Origin: JAAYJR01 sp964540755
GTDB taxonomy: Bacteria > Bacteroidota > Bacteroidia > Bacteroidales > Prolixibacteraceae
NCBI GenBank assembly: GCA_964540755.1
Contig: CAZIOB010000017.1
Coordinates: 1 to 33,905, forward strand
Direction: 5' to 3'
Length of the DNA: 33,905 bases
The number at the start of each line of letters is the position of its first letter. Position 1 is the first letter of the stretch. Below, one piece after another: positions 24,884 through 33,000 of the stretch. The notes beneath the pieces are model-generated. The model was given only the letters and a program-made list of their open reading frames with translations. It was not told the DNA's origin and ran no database searches. Made by a program: the position numbers and the translations under genes.

Positions 24884-25042
24884 TTACTTAGTATTTCTGT
24901 CTATATCCTCTTTATCATCCATTTGCCATGGTACAACAAACCTTTCATGAGTAATTTCATGTCTTACCGACCTGAAGTAATATCCCCTTATGGGATTATT
25001 ACTTTCATATTCCCTTGTACTCTTCTTAATTATTGTTTTCAT
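24884..25042 (-). CDS. Small hypothetical protein, 52 residues
   Basis: A minus-strand frame starts MKTIIKKSTREYESNNPIRG and ends ...MDDKEDIDRNTK. It is polar, with a basic N-terminal half, an aromatic centre (GYYFRSVRHEI, FVVPWQM) and an acidic tail; no membrane segment or signal peptide. Codon and residue use look like real coding sequence, but I recognise no family. A promoter-like pair lies upstream: TTTG (25180-25177), then 21 bases, then TACCTCTG (25155-25148, one mismatch to TAnnTTTG), leaving a leader of about 100 bases. It lies alone between the PorP/SprF and dihydroorotate-dehydrogenase-like genes. Confidence 0.55.
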   Translation of the reverse strand: MKTIIKKSTREYESNNPIRGYYFRSVRHEITHERFVVPWQMDDKEDIDRNTK

Positions 25043-25282
25043 AGCAATTCATTAAACGAAAATTGAGTTGATTTGTTTCAGAAAAACAATATCATTGTAT
25101 AAATTGTTCAGGGGAAAAAATAAGACGGGCAATAACTGACTTATTATCAGAGGTATAAATATCTAATAATTTAGGTCAAAAAATCATTCGTGATATCCTG
25201 TGGTAATATTATGTTTAAAAAGATGAGCAGGTCATCACAGTAACTTTCCTGAACCAGCCTCACAGGATAAGATATAAAACCT
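25043..25282. other. Noncoding stretch with a 9-base inverted repeat
   Basis: TATCCTGTG (25194-25202) and CACAGGATA (25261-25269) are perfect complements enclosing 58 bases. The right arm is just beyond the 3' end of the dihydroorotate-dehydrogenase-like gene (minus strand). It may be part of a transcript end or a binding site; no T run follows. Otherwise only the putative promoter of the small ORF was seen. Confidence 0.4.
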
Positions 25283-26275
25283 TTATTTACCCCTGGAAGA
25301 AAAATACTTCATAAACTGAGAGCGCTCATAAATAAGTGGATCAGCTATTTTTTTGTATGAGAGGCGTCCCCTGAAATCTTCAATTTTCCTGAAGTTCCAT
25401 CTGTTCATAAATTCACCTATCTCCGAAATTATCGAAGGTATTAAACCAGTTCCCTTTATATATAATGAGGAGCATAACTGCGTGACCTGTGCTCCGGCAA
25501 GAAGTTGTTTAACAACTGCCTGTCCGTCATGAATGCCGGTTGAAGCAGCAATATCTATATCGGGTATTAATGATGAAACAAGGCCGACCCACCTTAAAGT
25601 ATGTCGCATTTCCCCGGGATGACTTAAAACATCGGAGGAAATGATCTCAAGTTTTTTCAAATCTATATCAGGTTCATAAAAACGGTTGAACATAACAACT
25701 CCCTTTGCTCCGACCGCTTTCAGCTTATTAACTATAGCAGGAATATTACTGTGGTATAAACCTATCTTTACCGAAACAGGAATGGAAACCTCACTTCTTA
25801 CTTTTTTGAGGACATTAGTATATAATTGCTCTATTATTCCCGATTCCTCATTAAGGTCAACAGGCAGATAAAATATATTCAGTTCAAGGGCATCTGCTCC
25901 AGCTTCCTGAAAATCTCTTGCAAATGAGGTCCATTCGCTTGCCGATATACAATTGATACTTGCAATAACAGGAATGGAGACAGATTCTTTAACCTCCCTG
26001 ATTAAAGATATATGTTTTGTAACTGTGTTGTGCCTGGTATAATTAAGAATATAATCCTGCGCCTCCGGATGATCTGTATTCTGAGAATCCTGCATCAAAA
26101 GGCCGGTAACTTCATTATTAATCTGCTCCTCAAAAACTGACTTAAGCACAATAGCGCCAACGCCCGCTTTTTCAAGTTCTGCAATTTTTGCTTTTGAACC
26201 TGTTAATCCCGAACTGGCGGCAACAAGCGGATTTTTCAATTTCAATCCAAGATAGGTAGTTTCCAGATTTACCAT
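25283..26275 (-). CDS. Dihydroorotate dehydrogenase-like FMN TIM-barrel protein
   Basis: This 330-residue protein begins NLETTYLGLKLKNPLVAASS, like class 1 PyrD and the pyrimidine-catabolic PreA. It carries VIASINCISASEWTSFARDF at the catalytic loop, EAGADALELN, and the phosphate-binding GIHDGQAVVKQLLAGAQ near the end of the barrel. True PyrD has a cysteine or serine base and a precise orotate pocket; here the pocket segments differ (for example NIFYLPVDLNEESG), and Bacteroidota commonly carry this paralogue besides PyrD. I therefore call it PyrD-like with uncertain substrate. It stands alone, with no pyrimidine genes around it. Confidence 0.82.
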   Translation of the reverse strand: MVNLETTYLGLKLKNPLVAASSGLTGSKAKIAELEKAGVGAIVLKSVFEEQINNEVTGLLMQDSQNTDHPEAQDYILNYTRHNTVTKHISLIREVKESVSIPVIASINCISASEWTSFARDFQEAGADALELNIFYLPVDLNEESGIIEQLYTNVLKKVRSEVSIPVSVKIGLYHSNIPAIVNKLKAVGAKGVVMFNRFYEPDIDLKKLEIISSDVLSHPGEMRHTLRWVGLVSSLIPDIDIAASTGIHDGQAVVKQLLAGAQVTQLCSSLYIKGTGLIPSIISEIGEFMNRWNFRKIEDFRGRLSYKKIADPLIYERSQFMKYFSSRGK

Positions 26276-26373
26276 TTATCAAATTAAATTATAAAATATT
26301 ATAAAACCGGTTTACTTAAAGTTAAACAAATTTGTGAAAATATTAACTTCAATTTTAATAAGAATACATTTAT

Positions 26374-26560
26374 TTACTGCTGGCCAAAAATCTTGCTTCC
26401 ATTCCTTACAATGTTACTTATCTCAGCGAACCGCTATCTGATAATCATCGAACATTCCGGTTGATACCTCTTTGAAGCCCGGGCCACTCCTGAAATAATC
26501 ACTTTTTAAAATGTGGAGATTTTTTCCGTGATTCCCATTATTCAGATAATTCTTGGACAA
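26374..26560 (-). pseudogene. Frameshifted coding relic of unknown family
   Basis: From a TTG at 26560 the minus strand reads SKNYLNNGNHGKNLHILKSD, then YFRSGPGFKEVSTGMFDDYQ and IAVR before TGA at 26425-26423. In the next frame, overlapping the stop, it continues as RFAEISNIVRNGSKIFGQQ up to TAA at 26376-26374. The two pieces join smoothly as ...YQIAVRFAEISNIVRNG, suggesting one former protein of at least 60 residues broken by a one-base change. The upstream frame is closed or promoter-like (TACTTTTG at 26565-26558), so no good start exists. I do not recognise the family; it could belong to a repetitive sequence. Confidence 0.45.
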
Positions 26561-26844
26561 AAGTATAAATTTAACTGTACTTAAGTGTGATTTTCCTAAT
26601 CAATATTTACCAGGCTGAAAATGCTTCACTATACCAATTTACAGTCCTGGTTTCAATGACAATCTCACATCTGATATTTTTGGGTGAAAAAACCAAAATT
26701 TATTAAATAAATGTAATATAATTTTAGTAAATTGTATAATTACTTAAAATCTCAGACTTTAAGATGTTAAAAAAAGGTTCTGATCTGTTTCTCCTTTTTA
26801 CTGATGAAAAGGGCATGTTCTTTTCAATCATAAATTTAATCAAA

Positions 26845-26914
26845 ATGAAACGAGCACAATAAATACTAACACAAACGTTAATGGCTAAAGTGTGAGTTTC
26901 ATATGATACCTTAA
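26845..26914 (+). promoter_or_regulatory. Dyad promoter element, copy C
   Basis: ATGAAACGAGCA (26845-26856) is followed by TGTGAGTTTCAT (26891-26902) and ATGATACCTTAA (26903-26914). The outer arms ATGAAAC/GTTTCAT are a perfect inverted repeat. TACC lies 28 bases before the start codon at 26935, so this is the probable promoter region of the hydrolase gene, although its -7 box has drifted (TACCTTAA). Confidence 0.55.
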
Positions 26915-26934
26915 ATAATAAACACTTCAATCAA

Positions 26935-28299
26935 ATGAAACTATCTGTGAACAAAAAAGCCAAACATGCAGCGGTATTACTTCTATTTCTTCTCAACTTT
27001 TTTTCCTGTGTGCCTCAGGTAAAAATTACACCTGAAACAGCGCTTCAGTCTTATATTGAGAAAGAGGACAATTATTTTGAGTGGAAACTGGTTGACTCTT
27101 ATGATCACAACGGTCTGAAAATCCATAATCTGTTGCTGACATCGCAAAAATGGAGAGGGTATATCTGGAGGCATCAGCTTACAGTCATAGTACCTGATGA
27201 ATTCACTCATAAAGAGGCTTTGCTTTTTATTACCGGAGGAAGTAACAAGGATGAAAAACCTAACTGGAAAGACAAAGACGACGGCAATATACAGGTTATG
27301 GAACTGGTAGCACAAAAAAACAGATCTCTTGTAGCTGTTCTTTTCCAGGTACCAAATCAGCCACTTTACGGAGATATGAAGGAGGATGAACTCATTTCAT
27401 ATACTTTGCACAATTATCGAAATGATAAAGATCCCACATGGCCCCTGCTCTTTCCAATGGTAAAAAGTGCGATTACGGCTATGGATGCCGTTCAGTCTTT
27501 TTCATCTGAAAAATTAAAACATGAAATAACAGGATTTGTAATCTCCGGAGGCTCAAAGCGGGGATGGACAACATGGCTCACAGGAGCAAGCGATCCAAGG
27601 GCCATAGCCATTGCACCAATGGTTATCGACATGCTGAATATGCCGAAAAATATCAGTTATCATCTGGAAGCATGGGGTAATTACAGTATCCAGATTGCTG
27701 ATTATGTAAAGCTGGGCATAGCACAGGATATAGACACACCAGACGGCCGGGAAATAACTACTATGATAGATCCATATTCTTATCGTGATAAACTGACCAT
27801 GCCAAAACTTATCTTTATAGGTACAAATGATGAATACTGGCCGGTTGATGCCGTTAAACATTATTTCGATCATATTCCCGGTAAGAATTATATCCACTAT
27901 GTTCCCAACGCAGGACATGGCCTGGGCGACAAGAAACAGGCTGTCCAGGCCCTGAGCGCCTTTTTGGCGGAAACAACCGAAGGGAAAAATTACCCTGACT
28001 GCACCTGGACAGACAGAATAAATGAAAATGACATTAAAGTAACGGTACAATATTCTCCGGAAAAATTGGCCGGCGCTCTGTTATGGAGCTCTGATTCAGA
28101 GGATCGTGATTTCAGGGACAATGAATTTTTCAGTAAAGAAATTACTATAGAAACAGGCCGGGATATTTCAGTTACAGTAAATTTTCCTGATAATGGGTTC
28201 AGAGCATTTTACATTGATCTTTTATATTCGCATCCATATGGCGGAGTATATTCGAAGAGTACCAGGGTATTTCTTGCCAACGAAAACGGAATATTGTAA
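26935..28299 (+). CDS. PhoPQ-activated pathogenicity-related-type alpha/beta hydrolase lipoprotein
   Basis: This 454-residue protein has a lipoprotein signal ending in LLFLLNFFSC (Cys25). It matches the PhoPQ-activated pathogenicity-related family: FITGGSNKDE, a nucleophile elbow GGSKRGW (Ser207), an acid in GTNDEYW (Asp299) and a histidine in NAGHGLGD (His328), a complete hydrolase triad. About 100 further residues after the hydrolase domain look like a beta-rich domain. The family's natural substrate is poorly known. Lipidation places it on the periplasmic or outer face of the envelope. It is preceded by dyad element C and followed by the PKD lipoprotein and SusCD genes, which suggests a role in breakdown of an imported polymer or peptide (inference). 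Confidence 0.88.
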   Translation: MKLSVNKKAKHAAVLLLFLLNFFSCVPQVKITPETALQSYIEKEDNYFEWKLVDSYDHNGLKIHNLLLTSQKWRGYIWRHQLTVIVPDEFTHKEALLFITGGSNKDEKPNWKDKDDGNIQVMELVAQKNRSLVAVLFQVPNQPLYGDMKEDELISYTLHNYRNDKDPTWPLLFPMVKSAITAMDAVQSFSSEKLKHEITGFVISGGSKRGWTTWLTGASDPRAIAIAPMVIDMLNMPKNISYHLEAWGNYSIQIADYVKLGIAQDIDTPDGREITTMIDPYSYRDKLTMPKLIFIGTNDEYWPVDAVKHYFDHIPGKNYIHYVPNAGHGLGDKKQAVQALSAFLAETTEGKNYPDCTWTDRINENDIKVTVQYSPEKLAGALLWSSDSEDRDFRDNEFFSKEITIETGRDISVTVNFPDNGFRAFYIDLLYSHPYGGVYSKSTRVFLANENGIL

Positions 28300-28378
28300 A
28301 ATTCATTACTTTAATCATATAATTAGCTAATAATTATAGACTTATAATTTCATAATATATTAAAAATTTATTATATTA

Positions 28379-28386
28379 TACCTTTA
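28379..28386 (+). promoter_or_regulatory. -7-like box of the PKD lipoprotein gene
   Basis: TACCTTTA, one mismatch from TAnnTTTG, lies 30 bases before the start codon, the same spacing as in the dyad elements. The dyad arms themselves are absent here, though the start codon context ATGAAACGG resembles the left arm. Confidence 0.35.
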
Positions 28387-28408
28387 TTTTTAACTAATAA
28401 TATAGCCT

Positions 28409-29422
28409 ATGAAACGGAAATTGAACTTTTCAATTCTGGTCTTTGCGGGCATAATGACAATGATGTTGTCAACATGCAAGAAAGACGAAACCCGTCCCGT
28501 TTTTCCGCTTTCAGCAGAAATTTTTCACAGCGTTGCAGGGAAGCAGGTTGCATTTACTGCTTTAACCCATAGCGCGGTCAGCTGGTCGTGGGATTTTGGC
28601 GACGGAGAAACGAGTACCGAAAAAAACCCCGTACATGTTTACGAAGAAGGTGGCTATTACGTAGCTACCCTTACAGCCATAGATGAAGCCGGCAATAGCG
28701 TTACAAAAGATGTAAAACTGGCTATTGCTCTTACACCTTACGCTTTACTGACAGGAGATCACACTGCTGATGATTATGACGGCAAAACCTGGAAGTTATC
28801 TGCCGGCCATTCAGTAAATGATAAACTGGTTAACTCCGATGCAAATCTTACATTACTTGATGATAATATAGAATATTTGCCTACAGGAGCTTTTGATTTA
28901 TATCTGGGACTTAAAGAAGCTTATAATGATGAGTTCACTTTTTATTATGACGGAAGTTATAAGCATAATACAACAGACGGCTCTTCATTTGGAGGTATCG
29001 TTTATGCTATGGTAATGCAACAAATGGGATTATCTACTATTACAAAAGTCGGGGGAAAAGCTGTTTTTGGTGTGGATGTGTTTGCCTTGTCAACCTATGA
29101 GCCGGAGGAAAACGCAACATTTGTATTTACCGAAAATGAAGATTTTTCAATACCAACAATCCCTGATTTTGCAACAGGTGTTCAGCCCCCGGGAATACCA
29201 ATTGTAACCTACCCCGGAGTAATGACGATAGATTTCCCAAACTCTACAGAATTCATTGGCGTAAAGGACTTTCACAGAAAAGTTATTGTTGAGGAGATAA
29301 CTGATGATTCAATGAGGCTTGTGATGTTTATTACCCTGAGCCCTGATGCAATTGTAAGTCAGGATCCTTTAATAGTTTTAAGCACGACTGCAATGATCCT
29401 TACATTCGACGTAGTTGACTAA
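28409..29422 (+). CDS. PKD-domain lipoprotein
   Basis: This 337-residue protein has a lipobox MTMMLSTC (Cys23). A PKD domain covers about residues 30-108, with the hallmark VSWSWDFGDGETSTEKNPVHVY and TLTAIDEAG, shown by WSWDFGDGETSTEKNPVHVY. The remaining 220 residues are beta-rich and unassigned, with DYDGKTWKLSAGHS just after the PKD domain. PKD domains mediate carbohydrate or protein contacts at the cell surface. The gene lies between the PhoPQ-type hydrolase and susC on the same strand, so it may be a surface binding partner (SusE/F-like role) of that uptake locus; this is inference from context. Confidence 0.85.
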   Translation: MKRKLNFSILVFAGIMTMMLSTCKKDETRPVFPLSAEIFHSVAGKQVAFTALTHSAVSWSWDFGDGETSTEKNPVHVYEEGGYYVATLTAIDEAGNSVTKDVKLAIALTPYALLTGDHTADDYDGKTWKLSAGHSVNDKLVNSDANLTLLDDNIEYLPTGAFDLYLGLKEAYNDEFTFYYDGSYKHNTTDGSSFGGIVYAMVMQQMGLSTITKVGGKAVFGVDVFALSTYEPEENATFVFTENEDFSIPTIPDFATGVQPPGIPIVTYPGVMTIDFPNSTEFIGVKDFHRKVIVEEITDDSMRLVMFITLSPDAIVSQDPLIVLSTTAMILTFDVVD

Positions 29423-29442
29423 CCTTATTCAAATTAATCTCT

Positions 29443-29531
29443 GTGAAACAGGCGCAAAAATATAGTACAGTTGTGGCTAACCCCCGCAATAACATTATAA
29501 AGCCATGCGCAAATTCCATATTATAACTTTT
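29443..29531 (+). promoter_or_regulatory. Dyad promoter element, diverged copy D upstream of susC
   Basis: The left arm GTGAAACAGGCGCA (29443-29456) faces ATGCGCAAATTCCAT (29505-29519), followed by ATTATAACTTTT. From TTCCAT onward, 21 of 25 bases equal copy A1. The inner GCGCA/TGCGC pairs perfectly, although these bases differ from the other copies. The spacer is about 15-20 bases longer. TAACTTTT starts 29 bases before the susC start codon. Confidence 0.45.
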
Positions 29532-29552
29532 TAAATAAACAATCTGAATAAA

Positions 29553-32500
29553 ATGAATATACAATATAAAATAAAGAGCTTTATCAAGTATCTGTTTTCA
29601 CTTATGCTATTAATTGCACTGATATGCAGTTTTATCAAGATTACTGTGGCAGGTGCAGATATCGGTTCAAACATGACCTTCCAGGAAACCATAAGAATAA
29701 CCGGGACAGTTACATCTGCTGCAGACGGGTCAGCGCTTCCGGGACTAACAATTGTCGTAAAGGGTACTTCCATTGGGACTATCACGGACAATGACGGAAA
29801 ATATAATATAGAAGCGCCCTCTGATGGTACCCTGATATTCTCCTTTGTAGGATTTAAGGCACAGGAAATTCCTGTTGAGGGCAGGAGTGTGATTGATGTT
29901 GTAATGGAAGAGAGTATAGAAGCGCTTGAAGAAGTGGTAGTCACAGCCTTAGGTATCAGGCGTGAAGAAAAATCATTGGGTTTCTCCGTTGGGAGAGTTG
30001 ACGGTGAAGAACTTACAAGGGTTGCCCAGGAAAACGTTTTGAATTCTATGGCAGGCAAGGTTGCCGGTGTAACCATAAGTTCCACAGGCGGGGCAGGTTC
30101 AACAGTCAACATGGTTATCAGGGGCGCAACTTCTATGAGCACCGATAATCAGCCGCTTTTTGTGGTTGATGGTGTCCCCCTTTCCAGCACTATTAACAAT
30201 ATCGGGGGATTTGGTTCAGACAACAGGGTGGATTACGGAAATGCTATAGCAGACCTTGACCCGGAAAGCATTGCAGAAGTATCGATCCTGAAAGGTCCAA
30301 GCGCTGCTGCTTTATATGGCACAAGGGCAGGAAACGGGGTAGTGCTTATAACTACCAAAAAGGCAACCGGAAAGGGCATGAGAGTTACCGTAACTTCCAA
30401 CACCGTATTTGATATGCCTGTCCGTTTTCTGAACGTTCATACACAGTTTGCTTCAGGATTTTTCTCTTACAGGCCTGAAAATTTTGGGGGAGGGATCCTT
30501 CCGGAGATCACTCCGACCGAAGCAACAGGAGCAGGACCTGAAAACGACAAGGGATACTGGGCCGTCCAATGGGACGCTCCTCTTGATGCCAACGGGGTTA
30601 GAGTTCCTACAGAGGTTGTCTCTTTTCCCAATAATTTCAGGAACTTTATAAATGATTATGCACTTACAACTACAAACGGTGCTTCAATTTCCAGCAGTTC
30701 AGATGCTATAAACTACAGGCTTGGTGTTACAAATATGACACATGACGGATTAATTCCAAATGCCGATCTGAACAAAAATACTATCACTTTATCTGCTTCT
30801 GCAAAAGCACGTGAGAATCTTACGATAAGCACAGACATAAATTTTTCAAATTCATGGGCTGACAACCGTCCTGCCTCAAACCGCGGGGCCAATCCCCTGC
30901 AATGGGTTTATTTTCACCCGTCAAACATCGATATTCTGAAATTAAAAGATTACGGATCAGGAACCGATATAAAAAGGGTTTCCGGAGGACATGAAAATCC
31001 TTATTTCCTGGCCTATGATGTTAACAATAGCTTTAACAGGTACCGTGGATTCGGGAACATTGTTGCTACCTGGCAGATTACACCTGATCTCAGTTTAATG
31101 GGACGTATGACCATTAATAAAACAGACGAAGTCCGCGAAACAAAAATAGCTCCCGGATATTTACAAGAGCCCAACAACGGCGCTTATGGAATAGAATCAT
31201 CAAATGCATTTGAAAGAAACACCGATTTTTTACTTACTTACTCAAAGAAATTCGGAGATTTAGAAATTTCTGCTTCAGGCGGGGGTAATATTCTTTACAG
31301 AAAAACATCCAGTAACAGCAATTCATCGAAATCAGGTTCAGGACTGATAGTTCCGAATGTGTTCACTGTTCAGAACATTAATTCGGGTGCATTGGTTTAT
31401 AACAATTACAGGGGACAGAAAGAAATCAACAGTTTATATGCGACTATCAATCTTGCTGTGAAGGAGTTTGCTTATATTGATCTGACTGCAAGAAACGACT
31501 GGTCAAGTACCCTGCCGTCTGAAAACCGATCATACTTTTATCCGTCAGCTTCCCTGAGTATCATGGCTGATCAGCTGATAGATATGGGTGATAATGTTGA
31601 TATGTTCAAAATAAGAGGAGGATTGGCGCAGGTAGGAAATGATACAAACCCTTATGGTCTGTTCCCTGTTTACCAGAATGCAGGCCAATGGGGCGATGCA
31701 ATCCGTTTATCAAAGCAAAGCGGATTACTGAATCCCACTTTACTGCCCGAGCTGGCAACTTCCTGGGAACTTGGAACCGAGCTCAGATTATTATCAAACC
31801 GTTTGCGTTTTGATGGCACTTACTATAAAGTTGATAATGAAAATCAGATATTAGGTGTCCCATTGGCCTCCTCAACTGGGTTCAGCGGCATACAGATAAA
31901 TGCCGGCCTGCTACAAAGCAAGGGATGGGAATTCCTGCTGGGAGTAACACCTGTAAGGAATGCAAACTGGAACTGGGACTTAAATCTCAATCTCACCAGA
32001 AACAGAACATATATTCTTGAACTTACGGAAGAAGTTGAATTCGTGGAATTCTGGGATCAGGCAAAGGTAAGAAGTATTGGTTATGTGAAAGATGAAGATC
32101 AGGGCCGTAATGGATTACTCGGAAACCTTTATTCCAGGAAGGTTATGCGCGTGACCGATCCTAATTCAAAATATTACGGATACCCTCTGCTGGGAAGCGG
32201 TCTTGATGCCGAATGGCAGGGTGAAGAGGAGTATTCACTTGTAGGGAACTACAATCCGGATTTTATTATGGGACTCCAATCATCACTTACCTATAAAAAT
32301 TTCATGTTAAGCATGACATTTGACTGGAGATCGGGAGGCCAGTATGTTTCACAGTCTTTCCGCTATTTATCAGAAGACTCCATGTCGAAAGCGTGGCTTG
32401 ACGGACTGGCGCATCCCGGCGAACTGGGAGGAGCCCCGAGCAAAGCGTTGGAGGAATGGGTACTTGCCAATAAAGAAGAATTATTATTTGCTGATGTTCC

Positions 32501-32981
32501 GCATCCGGTTGGGGGTCCGACCCCTGACTTTGGGGGATTCCCGGAAAGCTTCAGCGGGGTTACGGTATATGACGGAACCTTTGCTCCGGGCGTTATCGGC
32601 CATTACGATGATAATGGCAATTTTATCCTGGAACAGGAAAATCTCGGAAATGAAGGCACTATATTTCTGCCCTATGTTGTAAGCTATCCATGGGACATAG
32701 GCGAAGCAAACCTTTTTGATGCAGATTATATTAAGATCAGGGAGGTATCATTAAATTACAGGCTGCCCGTGAACTTTTCACAAAAACTCGGCATGCAGGA
32801 TATCAACTTGTCTTTGTACAGCAGGAACATTATTTTATGGACTAAAGATCCTGGTATCGGAGTCGATCCGGAAAGAGCATACCAGGCTGAAGGAAATGGC
32901 CGTTTTAATCAGGGAGTGGAAAGATATAATGCAGAACCCTGGGTTGTTCCGGTTGGTTTTAAAGTGAATTTTTCTTTTTAA
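29553..32981 (+). CDS. SusC/RagA-family TonB-dependent outer-membrane transporter
   Basis: This 1142-residue transporter has a hydrophobic signal (about 12-33) and a carboxypeptidase-regulatory-like domain (about 48-120: ITGTVTSAADGSALPGLTIV, FSFVGFKAQEI). The linker ALEEVVVTALGI comes next, then the TonB plug (about 135-255; LFVVDGVPL, AALYGTRAGNGVVLITTKK). A 22-strand-type barrel follows, ending in WVVPVGFKVNFSF. With its SusD partner it imports oligosaccharides or other large nutrients, driven by TonB. The substrate cannot be read from the sequence. No hybrid sensor, SusR or anti-sigma gene is near. The susD gene starts 19 bases after its stop codon. Element D just upstream is its likely promoter region. 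Confidence 0.96.
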   Translation: MNIQYKIKSFIKYLFSLMLLIALICSFIKITVAGADIGSNMTFQETIRITGTVTSAADGSALPGLTIVVKGTSIGTITDNDGKYNIEAPSDGTLIFSFVGFKAQEIPVEGRSVIDVVMEESIEALEEVVVTALGIRREEKSLGFSVGRVDGEELTRVAQENVLNSMAGKVAGVTISSTGGAGSTVNMVIRGATSMSTDNQPLFVVDGVPLSSTINNIGGFGSDNRVDYGNAIADLDPESIAEVSILKGPSAAALYGTRAGNGVVLITTKKATGKGMRVTVTSNTVFDMPVRFLNVHTQFASGFFSYRPENFGGGILPEITPTEATGAGPENDKGYWAVQWDAPLDANGVRVPTEVVSFPNNFRNFINDYALTTTNGASISSSSDAINYRLGVTNMTHDGLIPNADLNKNTITLSASAKARENLTISTDINFSNSWADNRPASNRGANPLQWVYFHPSNIDILKLKDYGSGTDIKRVSGGHENPYFLAYDVNNSFNRYRGFGNIVATWQITPDLSLMGRMTINKTDEVRETKIAPGYLQEPNNGAYGIESSNAFERNTDFLLTYSKKFGDLEISASGGGNILYRKTSSNSNSSKSGSGLIVPNVFTVQNINSGALVYNNYRGQKEINSLYATINLAVKEFAYIDLTARNDWSSTLPSENRSYFYPSASLSIMADQLIDMGDNVDMFKIRGGLAQVGNDTNPYGLFPVYQNAGQWGDAIRLSKQSGLLNPTLLPELATSWELGTELRLLSNRLRFDGTYYKVDNENQILGVPLASSTGFSGIQINAGLLQSKGWEFLLGVTPVRNANWNWDLNLNLTRNRTYILELTEEVEFVEFWDQAKVRSIGYVKDEDQGRNGLLGNLYSRKVMRVTDPNSKYYGYPLLGSGLDAEWQGEEEYSLVGNYNPDFIMGLQSSLTYKNFMLSMTFDWRSGGQYVSQSFRYLSEDSMSKAWLDGLAHPGELGGAPSKALEEWVLANKEELLFADVPHPVGGPTPDFGGFPESFSGVTVYDGTFAPGVIGHYDDNGNFILEQENLGNEGTIFLPYVVSYPWDIGEANLFDADYIKIREVSLNYRLPVNFSQKLGMQDINLSLYSRNIILWTKDPGIGVDPERAYQAEGNGRFNQGVERYNAEPWVVPVGFKVNFSF

Positions 32982-33000
32982 TCGATAAAAATTTATCATC

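Larger units (their letters stand above)
26276..26934. other. Intergenic region of 659 bases with a frameshifted coding relic and dyad element C
   Basis: This large gap holds a locally GC-richer minus-strand stretch that reads like an eroded gene (26374-26560). A weak hairpin TTTTGG/CCAAAA lies near 26677-26698, and dyad element copy C (26845-26914) is just before the hydrolase gene. A minus-strand frame across 26724-26930 overlaps element C and is judged accidental. Confidence 0.5.

Noticed and set aside
26724..26930. 68-codon minus-strand frame between the PyrD-like and hydrolase genes
   Set aside because: It runs backwards through the promoter element C of the hydrolase gene and has unlikely composition at its start; most likely accidental.
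29531..30142. 203-codon minus-strand frame overlapping the 5' end of susC
   Set aside because: It is an antisense shadow of the well-supported susC gene, rich in Pro, Ser and Thr as expected from the complementary frame.
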